A stretch of DNA of 64,000 bases from NCBI GenBank assembly GCA_946699065.1, contig CAMPDV010000208.1, forward strand, positions 124,001 through 188,000, read 5' to 3'. Origin of the DNA: Loxodes magnus. Its lineage: Eukaryota > Ciliophora > Karyorelictea > Loxodida > Loxodidae. The notes beneath the pieces are model-generated. The model saw only the letters and a program-made list of their open reading frames with translations. It was not told the origin of the DNA and made no database searches. Position 1 is the first letter of the stretch, and the number at the start of each line of letters is the position of its first letter. Made by a program: the position numbers and the translations under genes. Of this stretch, positions 10,917 through 21,445 are shown piece after piece.

Positions 10917-12948
10917 TTTATAATATTTAGTTTTTATATATAAAATTAGTAATAAAATATTTCTAATTTAGTTATTGATAGTAATACAAAAATAGAAGAT
11001 ATGAATTTGAATAGTTTTAGCTTAGTTTAATTATAAAAGTGTTTACTTGTATCTGGTAGTCTAAATAATATTAAATAATTAGTTGATGTATTTTGATGTA
11101 TTAACTACATTTGATTAGTTTGATCTATATAATTGGATTTAGTAATGATATTGAATTGATTATAATGTAAGAAGTAAATGTTTATATTGAATTAGGTAGA
11201 TTTATTTTGATGTATTTAAATATTGATTTAATATTCTCTTTTTGATATTGTTTTTAAAGAAATATTGATAAATTTTTGAAGATTGAAAATCTAGAATATT
11301 AAAGATTTAATATTTAAATAAATAGTTTAAATAAATGTATCTTATAGTAAAGAGTAGATATTAAATTTAATCTATTATTTAAATAGAACAAGTTTTAATA
11401 AAATTACAGAAGAAACATTAAAGATTTTATTATAAACAAAATTATGCTTATAGATATATTTTTCCCTAAAATTAGTAGCAAATATAAAACTAAATAATTA
11501 AAGGATAAATAATTTAAATAATTAAAAATTTAAATATTATGACAGTAAAAATAAAAATTTAAAATATTTTTATAAATGATTTTATAAAGCTTTATTTTAT
11601 AAAAATACTTAGAATTAAAATTTACTATTTTCTAATTATTTTACTTATATTTTAAAAAACTAAAATAATAAATCTTAAATTTATTATCAAATTATACAAT
11701 TTTCTTTAAATAGAAATATTAAATATCTTTATTAAATAACTTAAATAATATAGATTAATCTAATAATGCTGCTTACTAAATAGTAACTCCCATTTTTTAT
11801 CAATTGTATACTTATCTTTACTACTTTATAACCATTATTAATTATATAATTCAATTCTTTACAAATACAGTTGTGTTAGTTCCTAGCTAGATAAACCTTT
11901 TTTCTAATATAAATAATAAGTAAAAATAATATAAGCAGATAATATTAACCTAAATATTATCAAAATTATATAATTAATAACTATAAATTTTAGCTTAAAT
12001 AGTAATAAAAAATTACTTTATGTGAAATTAAAGATATATCAACTAAAATACTTTTAAAAACTTAAATAGATTTAATCAAATATTTAATAATTGTCTATTA
12101 TTATTTAGATTATATATCAAACATTAAAGTGTAATCTATTCATTTAATTATCAATTCATATATTTAATTAAATTACTTATACTTTATTTAAAATTTATCT
12201 TTACTATATTATTACTAAATTTTAATTTTTAGATTTTAATATTTTATATTATTTTATCAATTATTATAATTATTAAATTTAAGAGAATAAAATTTATAAT
12301 AAAAAATAGTTATTAAGGATTTGTAAAAGAGAAAATACTAGAATTAGCAGATATAGATAAATAATATTAAAAGATAAGTGTTAAATTATTTACAAAACTC
12401 AATCTCAACTTCTTCATTTAATATTTTTTAATTATTTAGTTTTCATTAATTTTTTCTTTTACAAAAGCAAATTTATAATTATTTTCTTTCTATAATTTAA
12501 TTAATAATCTCTCAAGTATTTAAAAAATTTGAATTTTATCTTAAGTTTGATAAAAAGCATTTATTTTCTTATGTTTGAAAATATAGTTAAAATTAGAATA
12601 AAAAATTTATTTAAAAATAAGTTAAAAGTAAAGTAATTAAAAAGATGCATTATTTAATTCTAAAAAGAATAAAAATTATGTTTTAAGCATTTAAATTTGC
12701 TTTTTTATAAATAGTAAATATAAGAAAAATCTTATTTAAACCAAAAAATTACGTTGCAATTAGTTTAAAATATTTAAAGTTAAATTATTATTTTTATAGA
12801 TCAAAATATGTAAAAAAACAATTAAATTCTATGAATTTGCAACAAAGATTAAAAAATTAGAAAATAAGATCTATTATAAAGTAAGTAAAATAGAAGCATT
12901 AAATTAATAACTATATTTTATATAATATAAAATTTAACTAAACTTAAT
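10917..12948. other. AT-rich spacer with a T/G-rich tract
   Basis: The first part (10980-11260) is T/G-rich and C-poor, like the tract in the array units, and shares TTAATATTCTCTTTTTG with them near 11230 and 39780. From about 11300 to 12948 the DNA is nearly pure A/T and I see no gene. Confidence 0.5.
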
Positions 12949-13270
12949 ATGCTTTAAGGAAAAGATAAATTAGCTGAAGAGCTTCTGGAAAACTACAATT
13001 TTAAGACAGCCTATGTAAAATTGATAAAAATATTTAAAAATAGTTTAATTTAATTAAATTACTATCATTTAGAAAAATACTTGGTGGATAATTTTAATAA
13101 ACATAAATTTAATTTGGTATAAATTTATAACTAAGTAATTAAATTTAATTTCTTAAAGACATAAAATTTCTTAATAATTTATGAAAAAGATAAAAACTAA
13201 AATAATTTAAACTGGAAGAAATTTTTAAACTAAAGAATAAATTTTATTTTATTTTAAAATTAAATAGTAA
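12949..13270 (+). CDS. possible small protein, unknown
   Basis: An ATG at 12949 opens a plus-strand frame beginning MLQGKDKLAEELLENYNFKT. The first 40 codons have balanced, coding-like composition; after that it grades into A/T-rich codons. No TGA is met for several hundred bases, so the 3' end is arbitrary. It converges on the minus-strand coding-like region that follows. No family is recognised, and a gene fragment is as likely as an intact gene. Confidence 0.3.
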
Positions 13271-13289
13271 TAATAATAATATACTCAAA

Positions 13290-13960
13290 GTTAAAGTTTT
13301 AGATTCACCTGGACTTTCAACTTGACAACTATGCCATTTATTTTACTTGGATGAGTATCATAATTTTTTTTAATATTTGGCAGGATACTAATATCAATAA
13401 TATACCGTTCTTGATAAAATTTTTTATTTATAAATTCAAATTTCAGTGATCTTATGTTTATTCATCATCCTTCATGTTCTTTGAAGTTCTCTTATCTTAA
13501 GTTTTTTCAGGCTCAACATTTTAATATGATGTGGTAAATTGAATTGCAGTACTTACAGCTTTTGATCTATTTTCTTTTATCTTTTGCTTAATTTTTTTTA
13601 GTAATTTTATTGTCTTTTGTAAATTTAAGTCAGTCATCTCTTTTTTTTAATTTTTGATAAACTAATTTAACTTTTTCATTTTTATTTTCTTTAATATTGT
13701 TTAATCTATTTTAAATATTGACTAGGATTTTTTATATAGTTACTATTCTGTTACTAAGTTATTTTAGATTAGCTAAAAACAAAGTTTAATAAATCATTAT
13801 CTTAATCTTCGAAGTTGTTCATTAGTTTTCTGATCTTATTTTTAATTATTAATTGTTTCTTCATACTTTTAAATTAATTTCTTCATTTTATCAACTAATT
13901 TGAGAGTTTTGATCAGCTTAATTTTTAAAAATAGAATGATCTTCTATATAATTTTTATTT
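13290..13960 (-). CDS. coiled-coil-type gene, paralogue of the 15 kb gene
   Basis: On the minus strand a Lys/Gln/Glu-rich sequence contains an ATG-initiated segment MKKLIQKYEETINNQKQ and later EKTQDKRTSKN. DNA similarity to the plus-strand region 15040-16280 is clear across this part (matching EKKTLDKRIPKN), so the two form an inverted pair of paralogues. A TGA aligned in both copies (RQW and NQW) fits Trp. More than one frame looks open and homologous, and I could not decide whether tiny introns or indels separate the segments. The function is unknown, and this may be a pseudogene. Confidence 0.4.
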
Positions 13961-15039
13961 TTAAGGTTTCTTTTATTTTCTAAAATATATCGATATATTT
14001 TTTTTAATTTTTAAACTTTCTAATTTTATAATTTTATTAACTTTTTTATTTTTATAAAGAGATATTTTTTATTTTTTCTCCTATAAATTTTTATAAACTA
14101 TTTAGATTAATTTTTAGCTTTTAAATTAAAGTAATAAATAAAAAAATCTAAGCAATTATTTTATCTTTTTAAACATTATAGTATCTTTTTAAAAAATAAT
14201 AAATAATAAATTAGATTTAAACGCTAAATCTAATATTAAACTTTATTATTTTTTATTATTTTTACTTTAAAAAGATTTATTTATATCTTACTTAATTTTT
14301 AAAGATTATTATTTAAAGTTTTACTTTTATCATCTTATAATCTATTTTTATAACATTCTGCTTATTTAAGGTACTAGTTTATTTGATCAGCAATACTATT
14401 TTTAGATTTTAAACTTTTTATTTCTATATCTAGCATAAGCAAAAAAGTTAAAATTGTAATTTCGATGAATTTCTAAAATTATACTAAAATTATTTAAAAT
14501 TTATACAAGTTATAAAATTTGTTATCTGGCATATAAAATATCTTAGATTTAGCTAAGAAAGTATAAATATGAAGTATAATAATATAATTTAAAAATAGTT
14601 TTATAGCTAAAATTTTAGTATTTGAGTAATTTAAATTATACAATTAATTATTTATTTATTTATTGAATTAATTTGACTAAACTTCATAACTTATATCCTT
14701 TTAAACTTAATTTAACTTTTTTATTTGTATATATAAAAATATCTATTAATTAAGTTTAAATAATTTAAATTTAGAAGTAGTTAGCAAGTTTAACTTTTTA
14801 AAATTAAACATTATTTAAAGCAGATTAACTTCTTAGATAAATATAATAAAAAGTATAGTATTATTATAGTAAAATAGTTATATGAAATATATGATTTTAA
14901 TTAAAAATATTATTATAGATAATTACTAATTTTGATAGCAATTCTTTAAATAATATCAATTATTTACCTTATTTAGTTTATTTTAATAAAATTTATTTTC
15001 AATAAAAAATAGAGAAATATTTTAGTTTCTCAAAAAATT
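13961..15039. other. AT-rich spacer
   Basis: More than 1 kb of A/T-rich DNA between the two paralogues. It may include 5' parts of the minus-strand gene, but nothing can be supported. Confidence 0.4.
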
Positions 15040-16280
15040 AACTTTGAAATTTAACGAGAAAGCAGCAAAAGAAATGAAGAAAATTAAAGAGCAACAAGAA
15101 AAATCAAGTTCTTTCACAAGGTAATTCACAATAAGATATGTTGATTAAAAACCTAAGAAGGAATCTAATTTAAAACTTTAAGGAAAATAGACTAAATATA
15201 ATAATTAATCTAAAGATATGAAGAAATAATTTCCTATTAAGGGAGAAAGATCAATTAACTAATGAACAATATTGATAAAGTATAATGAGATACTGATAAA
15301 GTCAAAGATATATAAAAAATTGTTAATAGCAGAATAGTAATTTTATTAATAATCACATTCGATATCTTGTCAAGAAATAAATTTACAAAATATTATAGAA
15401 AAATCGAAAAAAATTAAGAAAAATATTAAGGAAAAAAAGAACAAAAGTATGAGTACTACAAGTAAAATAAACACATTCTACGACTATGATGAGCTTGAAA
15501 AAAAAACCTTAGATAAGAGAATACCAAAGAACATAAAATATGTTAAATAAACTTGGAATAACCGAAATTGGAATTTACAAATTTAAAATTTATGAAAGAG
15601 TTACAGGAAGATATTAGTGATAAACTTCAAAATTGATAGTGCTATTTTCACAAAAATAAAATGGTAACAAGTATCTGGATGAAGTCATGAGCAGCAATCT
15701 TTTATCACTTTAGTTTATTGTTATATATATAAAATGCATTCAAGAAACAATTCACCTAAAGTAATCTTCTATCTAACAATAAGATACCTTGATTGAAATT
15801 TATTCGCTATAATCAGAAAGCAAAAAATTATATGTTGCAGCGCAACAATTAATAAAATACAGAATACAGAATTGAGCTTAAAAGCTTCAACACATCTATT
15901 TAATCAAAAATAAAAAGAGCAGAAGAAAAATATTAGAAATTAGAAATCTTGTCTAAATAAACTACAAACAAGTTACGAGTAAAGCCATACTTGATTCAAT
16001 AGAGATTGAGCAATCAAGATTAAATATTAGTCAAACATAAGAAAATTAAACAATTAATTAAATAATAAAAAAAGACTAATTATGTGCTGATCTATAGAAA
16101 GCTAAAGCATATAAAATAAAAATGGGGAAGATATAAAAATTTAAAAGTTGTTAAAAAATTCTAATAAAACCTAACCAAGATTTATTGTACATCCGAAGGT
16201 GACCCATACAAGTAAAAATGATTGGTGGAGACTAATTACTCTAACAATTAGAAGATACAAAAAAAGAATAAATAAGTAAA
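15040..16280 (+). CDS. coiled-coil-type gene, unknown
   Basis: About 1.2 kb with higher GC than its surroundings. The 5' part reads NEKAAKEMKKIKEQQEKSSS from an ATG near 15074, then MSTTSKINTFYDYDELEKKT near 15450. The 3' part has good coding character in two alternative frames (for example KQLIKQQKKTNYVLIYRKL). It is an inverted paralogue of 13290-13960. Because no codon is a reliable stop, frame shifts, short introns and pseudogene indels cannot be told apart; a GT...AG segment of 16 nt lies near 15449. There is no recognised domain. The helical, charged composition suggests a structural or adaptor protein, but this is only an impression. Confidence 0.4.
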
Positions 16281-16369
16281 AGTTTTGAAAAAATTTATTG
16301 GAAAAAATATATTCATATTTTTGTTAATTATCTAAATAAAATACAAATTTTTTTGTTTTTAGCATTTAA

Positions 16370-16833
16370 AAAAGTAGATATATTTGGACTTAGTAACAAA
16401 ATTTTCTTAAAGTTTGTTCATATAATAATTTTTTGTAATGTATTGAATCTAAAATCTACTTAGCAGATTTGGATAGAAGAATCAGATCGTCTTTCCATCC
16501 TCTGCAAACAAATCTAAAACTTAAGTTTAAGCATTTTGATTCCAAATAGTTATTTTTATTTTCTAGATATCTTTTTACAATGTCATAATGCAACAAATCT
16601 AAAATTAGTTCATTTGAAGGTCTTTTGATTACTCTATTGTTACATTAAATTGTTCTAATATTAATTTCATCATTAATAAATTATGTTTTGAGGTTCATAG
16701 AATGACTCTAATATTTTTATTAGAAAGAGAATGGTAATTTGATTCTTTTAAGTGAATTCAATTGTATTCTTTCTATGAATCAAACATTTTCTTAATATCT
16801 GATAATTTCGCGATAAATTAGTATTATCTTCAT
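16370..16833 (-). CDS. small unknown protein
   Basis: A minus-strand ATG at 16833 begins MKIILIYREIIRYQEN. Further on come RPSNELILDLLHYDIVKRYL, RFVCRGWKDDLILLSKS and QILDSIHYKKLLYEQ, with TGG as Trp in the second and one TGA as Trp near the start. The mixed, globular-looking composition and the GC rise over 16440-16640 support coding. The C-terminal end is uncertain: the frame continues into A/T-rich sequence past 16370. No family is recognised. It lies tail to tail with the 15 kb gene. Confidence 0.45.
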
Positions 16834-17055
16834 TTTTTTCTAAATATTAATGATTTTTCATATCACCTAAAATTAATTATATACGTTTTTTCTATCTTTC
16901 ACAAATCCTGCTTAAATTTTGTAAATAAAATTTCATTAATAATTAAACTTATATAATTATTTACAATATCTATAAATTTTGTTAGATTTTTAATTAAAAT
17001 ATAATATTAAGTCAAAACTTATTTTATTTATTTAAAATTGCTTATCAGCAGTACA

Positions 17056-17808
17056 TCACTGCGATTAAATAAGTTGAAAGCTCAAAATTTCTTGCTTATA
17101 AAGGTCTTGTTTTCTTCTCCTTAGTCTAATTAATATTGGAATCTTGTAATTGTCGATCCATTTCCTTCTGTAAATCTAAGCATTTTTGTTACAATAAAAT
17201 TGCTCTCTTCTTCTTTTTTCTTAGATTCAATATTGTCTTTTAAAATTTTGGAATTTCAGGTAGTTCTTATGCAATCGTCTTTCGCTATTGAAGCAATAAC
17301 ATTTTTTTATTAATTATTTTCCTAAAGTTTAAATTTTCTGTGGTTCTTGTTTTTAATTTCCATAATATGTTCTATTAAGTTTTGTTGACTATATTAACTT
17401 TTTTAAGTCTATTCATTTTAGTCCAAAATATTTTGCACTTGAGAGTTTTTCTTGCTAAACTGTTCTTTCTTATATTTTCATAATCTATCGAGCTTTTCTC
17501 TCTAAGGTTTCTTGAAGTTCATGTTTTATCTGTTCCGACAGCTTTGAGTTTTCCATCCGTAACTTTCTTATCTCTTCCTAAGCTTTAGCATTATTTTAAT
17601 GAGCTGCTCCATGCTCATCTAACCGGAAGAATTAAACTCTGATAACTCTTGGTGCAGTACGGACTTCATTTATTTCCTAGGCTTCTCTTTCGATGTTGGT
17701 GTCAGTATATGAATCGCTTTCTGGAACTGTTTTTGCTCCTGTATTGTTGCTATTTGTCAGACTCCTACTTCTTAGGAGCAGGATAGAATTTCTTTCTGAA
17801 GTCGACAT
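17056..17808 (-). CDS. coiled-coil protein, unknown
   Basis: The ATG at 17808 starts MSTSERNSILLLRSRSLT, followed by a Ser/Thr-rich head and a strongly helical region (AQEEIRKLRMENSKLSEQ, QIKHELQETLERKARQ). In the starting frame 250 codons run to a TGA at 17056-17058 with two internal TGA codons. From about 17430 a +1 frame, and from about 17300 a further +1 frame, look more coiled-coil-like (KCLDLQKEMDRQLQDSN), ending at TGA 17045. These changes follow A-runs, so they could be small introns, indels or base-calling errors. The N-terminal half is convincing; the C-terminal half is not settled. The dispersed 0.4 kb repeat lies 70 bp upstream. Confidence 0.5.
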
Positions 17809-17875
17809 TTTTTCAGAAGATTTATTTTATTATTCAAAACTTATTTTTAATTTAAAAACTACTATTTAAATTCAC

Positions 17876-18282
17876 AAACATCTTAAAATATTTTAAATAA
17901 GATTCTACGCTAATTTATTGAAAATATAAATATTAATCAATTTCAAATTAGAAATTTTAATATCTTTATCAGCTTAATATTTTGTTAAGTGGATTATCTG
18001 ATGATTCATTTATTATTTTATGTCTAAAAAATATTTCCTATCTATCTTTCTAAATCTTTAAATTGTGTTCTTCTATAGATTGACATTTTTTTCTATTTTT
18101 TGATTTAAAAGATTATGAAATTAAAAATTTAAATTATCTTTATTTCTAATAATTATTAATAGTTATTGTTGCATAATTTAATTCTTATTGCTATCAAAGA
18201 AAAAAGAAGGAATTTATTCCCTAATATTAAATCTAAATTAAACAAATAAATGAAAAATAATTTATTAAATGGGTCTTTTGGA
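17876..18282 (+). repeat. dispersed 0.4 kb repeat, copy 2
   Basis: Second copy of the repeat at 4972-5389, in the same orientation. The shared 3' part with AAAGAAGGAATTTATTCCC is almost unchanged, while the 5' part has small deletions. Confidence 0.8.
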
Positions 18283-19679
18283 TATTAATTTCAAAGTGTG
18301 AAAAAGGAACTAAAAACATCAACAAAAAATAAGATTAAGATAATTATCCTAGTACTTTTTTGTTTAATTTCCATTATATCTAAAATAAATTAATTTTAGG
18401 AATATTTATATAAATAGAAAACTGATTCCACATTCCAAACTTTTTATTTATATAATAAAAAAGGAATATTTTTTCTAGAAAATATATAAATTTATTAATT
18501 AAAAAATAATAATAAAGAACTAAATACAATATTTGAATTTAGTGGAAAGTTAATTCAAAATTTATAATAAAATCGCATAATTAAGAAATTTATTTTTTAT
18601 TTATTATTGATATTTAAAAAATTTAGATTTTAAGTTTTATGGTTTGATAAATATTAAGATAATAAATTTATTTGAAGAGCAAAATTATAAATATAATTTT
18701 ATAAGTATAAAAACAATTAAATGAATTAAGAGATTAAATTAATATACTTTAGATTTAGTTAAATTTAGTTAATTATTTTATTTCTAAATTTTAAAGATCT
18801 CTTTAAAAGTGAAGCTAACTTTTAAAAAACCTTATTGTAAAATTTAATAGTTAATTTTTATTTTATAGAGCAACAAACTTTTAAGTAATAAACAACATAA
18901 TATTCTAAATATTCTAAACTATAAAGCTATCTTAATTTTGAGATAGAAAAATTTATTTAGCATAGTTTAAAAAATACAAATATAGTAAATTTCTTTTTAA
19001 AAATAATTAAAAAAATATAGAAAAAAAATTATGAGCTTTTGCATTAAATTTATAATGTAATAAATAAGAAATATTAATTTTTAAAAGATTAGGAATCCAT
19101 AGAACCATCATTATGTAATAGTTAAATAATAAAATAATAGATTGTTATTAAAATAGAGATTTGCTCAAATATTTAATAATTTTATTATCTTTCAATTGTA
19201 ATTTCTTCTTTGGAATATCAAAAATGTGAAAAATTAAAAGTTTTTACTAAAATCTAAACATTCTAATTTTAAATTAAATAAGCTTCATAGTTAAAAAAAT
19301 CCTTTAATTAACCACTTTAGAACATAGATTATATAATTAAATTTAAAAAAAATTAAATTTGAAATTATCATAAAAGGTATCTAGATATATTTTAACAAAA
19401 AGTTCTTAAATTTTATTTTAAGAATTTATATAATGAAACTATAAGTTAAATAGGTTCTACTATTAATATATGCTTTTAGTTTATAATTAAGTAATTATTT
19501 AAATAAAATTTTTCTAAATAATAGTAAAATATGCTGGTATATTATTAATTTCTATTTAATTGTTTAAAATTTTATTAATTATATAAGCTTAAAGAGTAGG
19601 GTAATCAAGTAAAGTTGTTTCTAGCAATTAAATAGGAAGAGATAAAGTTTTTAAACTTTATTTCATTATATTATTAAGA
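18283..19679. other. AT-rich spacer
   Basis: About 1.4 kb of A/T-rich DNA upstream of the tRNA gene. I see no gene or repeat. Confidence 0.5.
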
Positions 19680-19751
19680 GGCTGCTTGGTCTAGTGGTAT
19701 GATTCTCGCTTTGGGTGCGAGAGGTCACGGGTTCAATTCCCGTAGCAGCCC
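19680..19751 (+). tRNA. tRNA-Pro (anticodon TGG)
   Basis: A complete cloverleaf: acceptor GGCTGCT pairs with AGCAGCC. The anticodon stem CTCGC/GCGAG holds the loop TTTGGGT with anticodon TGG, which reads CCA and related proline codons. The T arm has GGGTTCAATTCCC. The internal polymerase III boxes are present (A box around TGGTCTAGTGG, B box GGTTCAATTCC). There is no intron, and CCA is not encoded. It is one of the few features that needs no assumption about the genetic code. Confidence 0.97.
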
Positions 19752-19756
19752 TTTTT
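19752..19756 (+). terminator. polymerase III T-run
   Basis: TTTTT directly follows the discriminator base of tRNA-Pro, the usual RNA polymerase III terminator. Confidence 0.8.
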
Positions 19757-19964
19757 GCTTATATTAATTAATATTCTTAAATTTAAAATTGCTAATATAC
19801 ATCTTAAGAAGCAGCTTTTAATTACATTTTTAACTAATTCAATCAGATTAGCAATACTTAATAAAGAAAAATAAATATCTTTGCTTCTCATTTATAAAAA
19901 GAGTCATCTAAACAGTGTAATTAGAACATTAAGAATTATTAAAAAAATAAATAAATTAGTAGGA

Positions 19965-20261
19965 GCAATCTTTCAACTGAGATTGACTAAAAATCTGGCC
20001 CCAGAAAGTATCCATAAGCGAAGAACCGAAAAGTACCATGGTAGGAACCAAGAGAGAAGATAAAGATTGAAGAAGCATCAAGTAACATATTGATGAAAGA
20101 TGCCAGATACCAAGGTCTCTTAGAAAGTATTCCGATAACGGCCCTATAAAAGAAAAGACTCGCAAATGAATGCTAGATCTATGGAAGATTTAAGGAATAA
20201 ATTTTTTTGACTTAAAAAATTTTATTAAAGAGAGGCGCGTCATTGATTTTCTACGCGCTCA
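19965..20261 (+). ncRNA. structured RNA-like element, copy 2
   Basis: A family member not next to a RING-kelch gene, 0.2 kb downstream of tRNA-Pro. It shares AGTATCCATA, GTAGGAACCAAGAG, TTGATGAAAGATG and TTCCGATAACGGCCCTAT with the array copies. The apical hairpin is TGG-TAGGAA-CCA here, whereas copy 1 has TTGA...TCAA, a compensated change. The closing 3' hairpin is GCGCGT...ACGCGC, a perfect stem that differs in sequence from other copies. A standard-code ORF of 69 codons on the opposite strand is judged incidental. Isolated copies argue that the element is an independent unit rather than a leader of the kelch genes. Confidence 0.6.
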
Positions 20262-20289
20262 CTAAACTTCATTATTTATTTATTAAAAC

Positions 20290-21110
20290 TTTAAAAATTT
20301 CTATTTTATGTACTGGCCGTTTGAAATACCAGCATATAATTATTTTCAGATAGAGAATCTTATATACGAGGTCATTACTCTTATTCTATTGAGTCGTTTA
20401 GTATTTAAGGGCTATTCTGGCTTAGGTTTTCTAGAACTTTAAATTTCCTTTAAAGTCTATTCCATTTATAAAACTTCTCCTTAAATTTGCTACAGGGACG
20501 GTTTGAGCTAAATCCTACCATAGTATAGATTTTTCAGATTTAAAAAAATTCTATAGTGCTGGTATAATCTTAAGTCGTTGATAGAGCTTATTAATAACCT
20601 TTATTAAACTATGATTCTCCATCTAAAAAGGTAGAGACCGTTGGAAACTTCCTGTTTAGAGTTATAATACATTTTGGAAAGGTCTGCTATTTCTTAATTG
20701 CCATTAAAAAAAAAGAATACATATTTAATATCTATTTTGAAATAGATGTAATTATAGCTAAGTTTCGTCATACTGTTTTTGAGCAGCCTCTTTATGAATA
20801 TAACAAGAATACTCTGCTTATCAGTTTCTTCAAACAGATGCAACCCATGAGTAATAAGAATATTCTCTGTAAAAATTGATTTCAAAGATCAAAGGATGAA
20901 AATCCCCTAAATCATATTTCTCCAAGGTCTAGGATACAATTTGAATCTTCCTAAGATTGATATAAAACCATATAAAGCAAACGTTTACTTCTACCTTTAT
21001 TTTCTTATTTAAACACTACCTTATAAAATAAAAGAATATAATATATTTTATATTTCTTTAACAATGCCATTAATATGTCTTATTAGAGTTTTTATTATCG
21101 CTGTTATATT
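20290..21110. CDS. coding-like region, strand unresolved
   Basis: A stretch with GC above background and few TGA codons in several frames. The T-rich plus strand suggests that a gene lies on the minus strand, where for example MENHSLIKVINKLYQRLKI and WQDLAQTVPVANLRRSF can be read. A plus-strand frame (ESYIRGHYSYSIESF) is also open. No domain is recognised on either strand, so strand and limits are left open. A 63-codon standard-code ORF here is a by-product of the same composition. Confidence 0.3.
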
Positions 21111-21445
21111 TAATCTTACTCTCTCAATGACCTATAGCATCAACAGATTTTTTCAATTAAATTTGAAATATTAAGTTAACTTAGTGCTTATCAAAGAAAT
21201 ATATTAAAAAAAATTTTAATCTAATGTAATTTCCTTTATTTAGAAAATGAGATTTATAAAAAAATAAAAAAATAACGAAAATAGGAAAAATTTAAAAAGG
21301 AAATCTACATCACTTCTTTTTTTAAACATCATGTAGCATAATTTTTTTAATAATTTTATTTGATGTTGTATAAATTTTGAAATGATATACAGTAAATTTA
21401 ATTAATCTTTAAAAATATATAAAAATTATAAAATTATAAGCAATC

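Noticed and set aside
13290..16280. Conserved programmed -1 frameshift at an A-run in the two paralogues
   Set aside because: DNA similarity makes every frame look conserved and no frame is broken by stops, so the apparent joint frame change is not evidence of programmed shifting.
19956..20165. 69-codon ORF on the minus strand
   Set aside because: It lies inside a structured RNA-like element; other family members do not keep the frame.
20694..20885. 63-codon minus-strand ORF as a gene
   Set aside because: It is one of several open frames in a coding-like region, with no start context or domain; kept only as part of an unresolved region.
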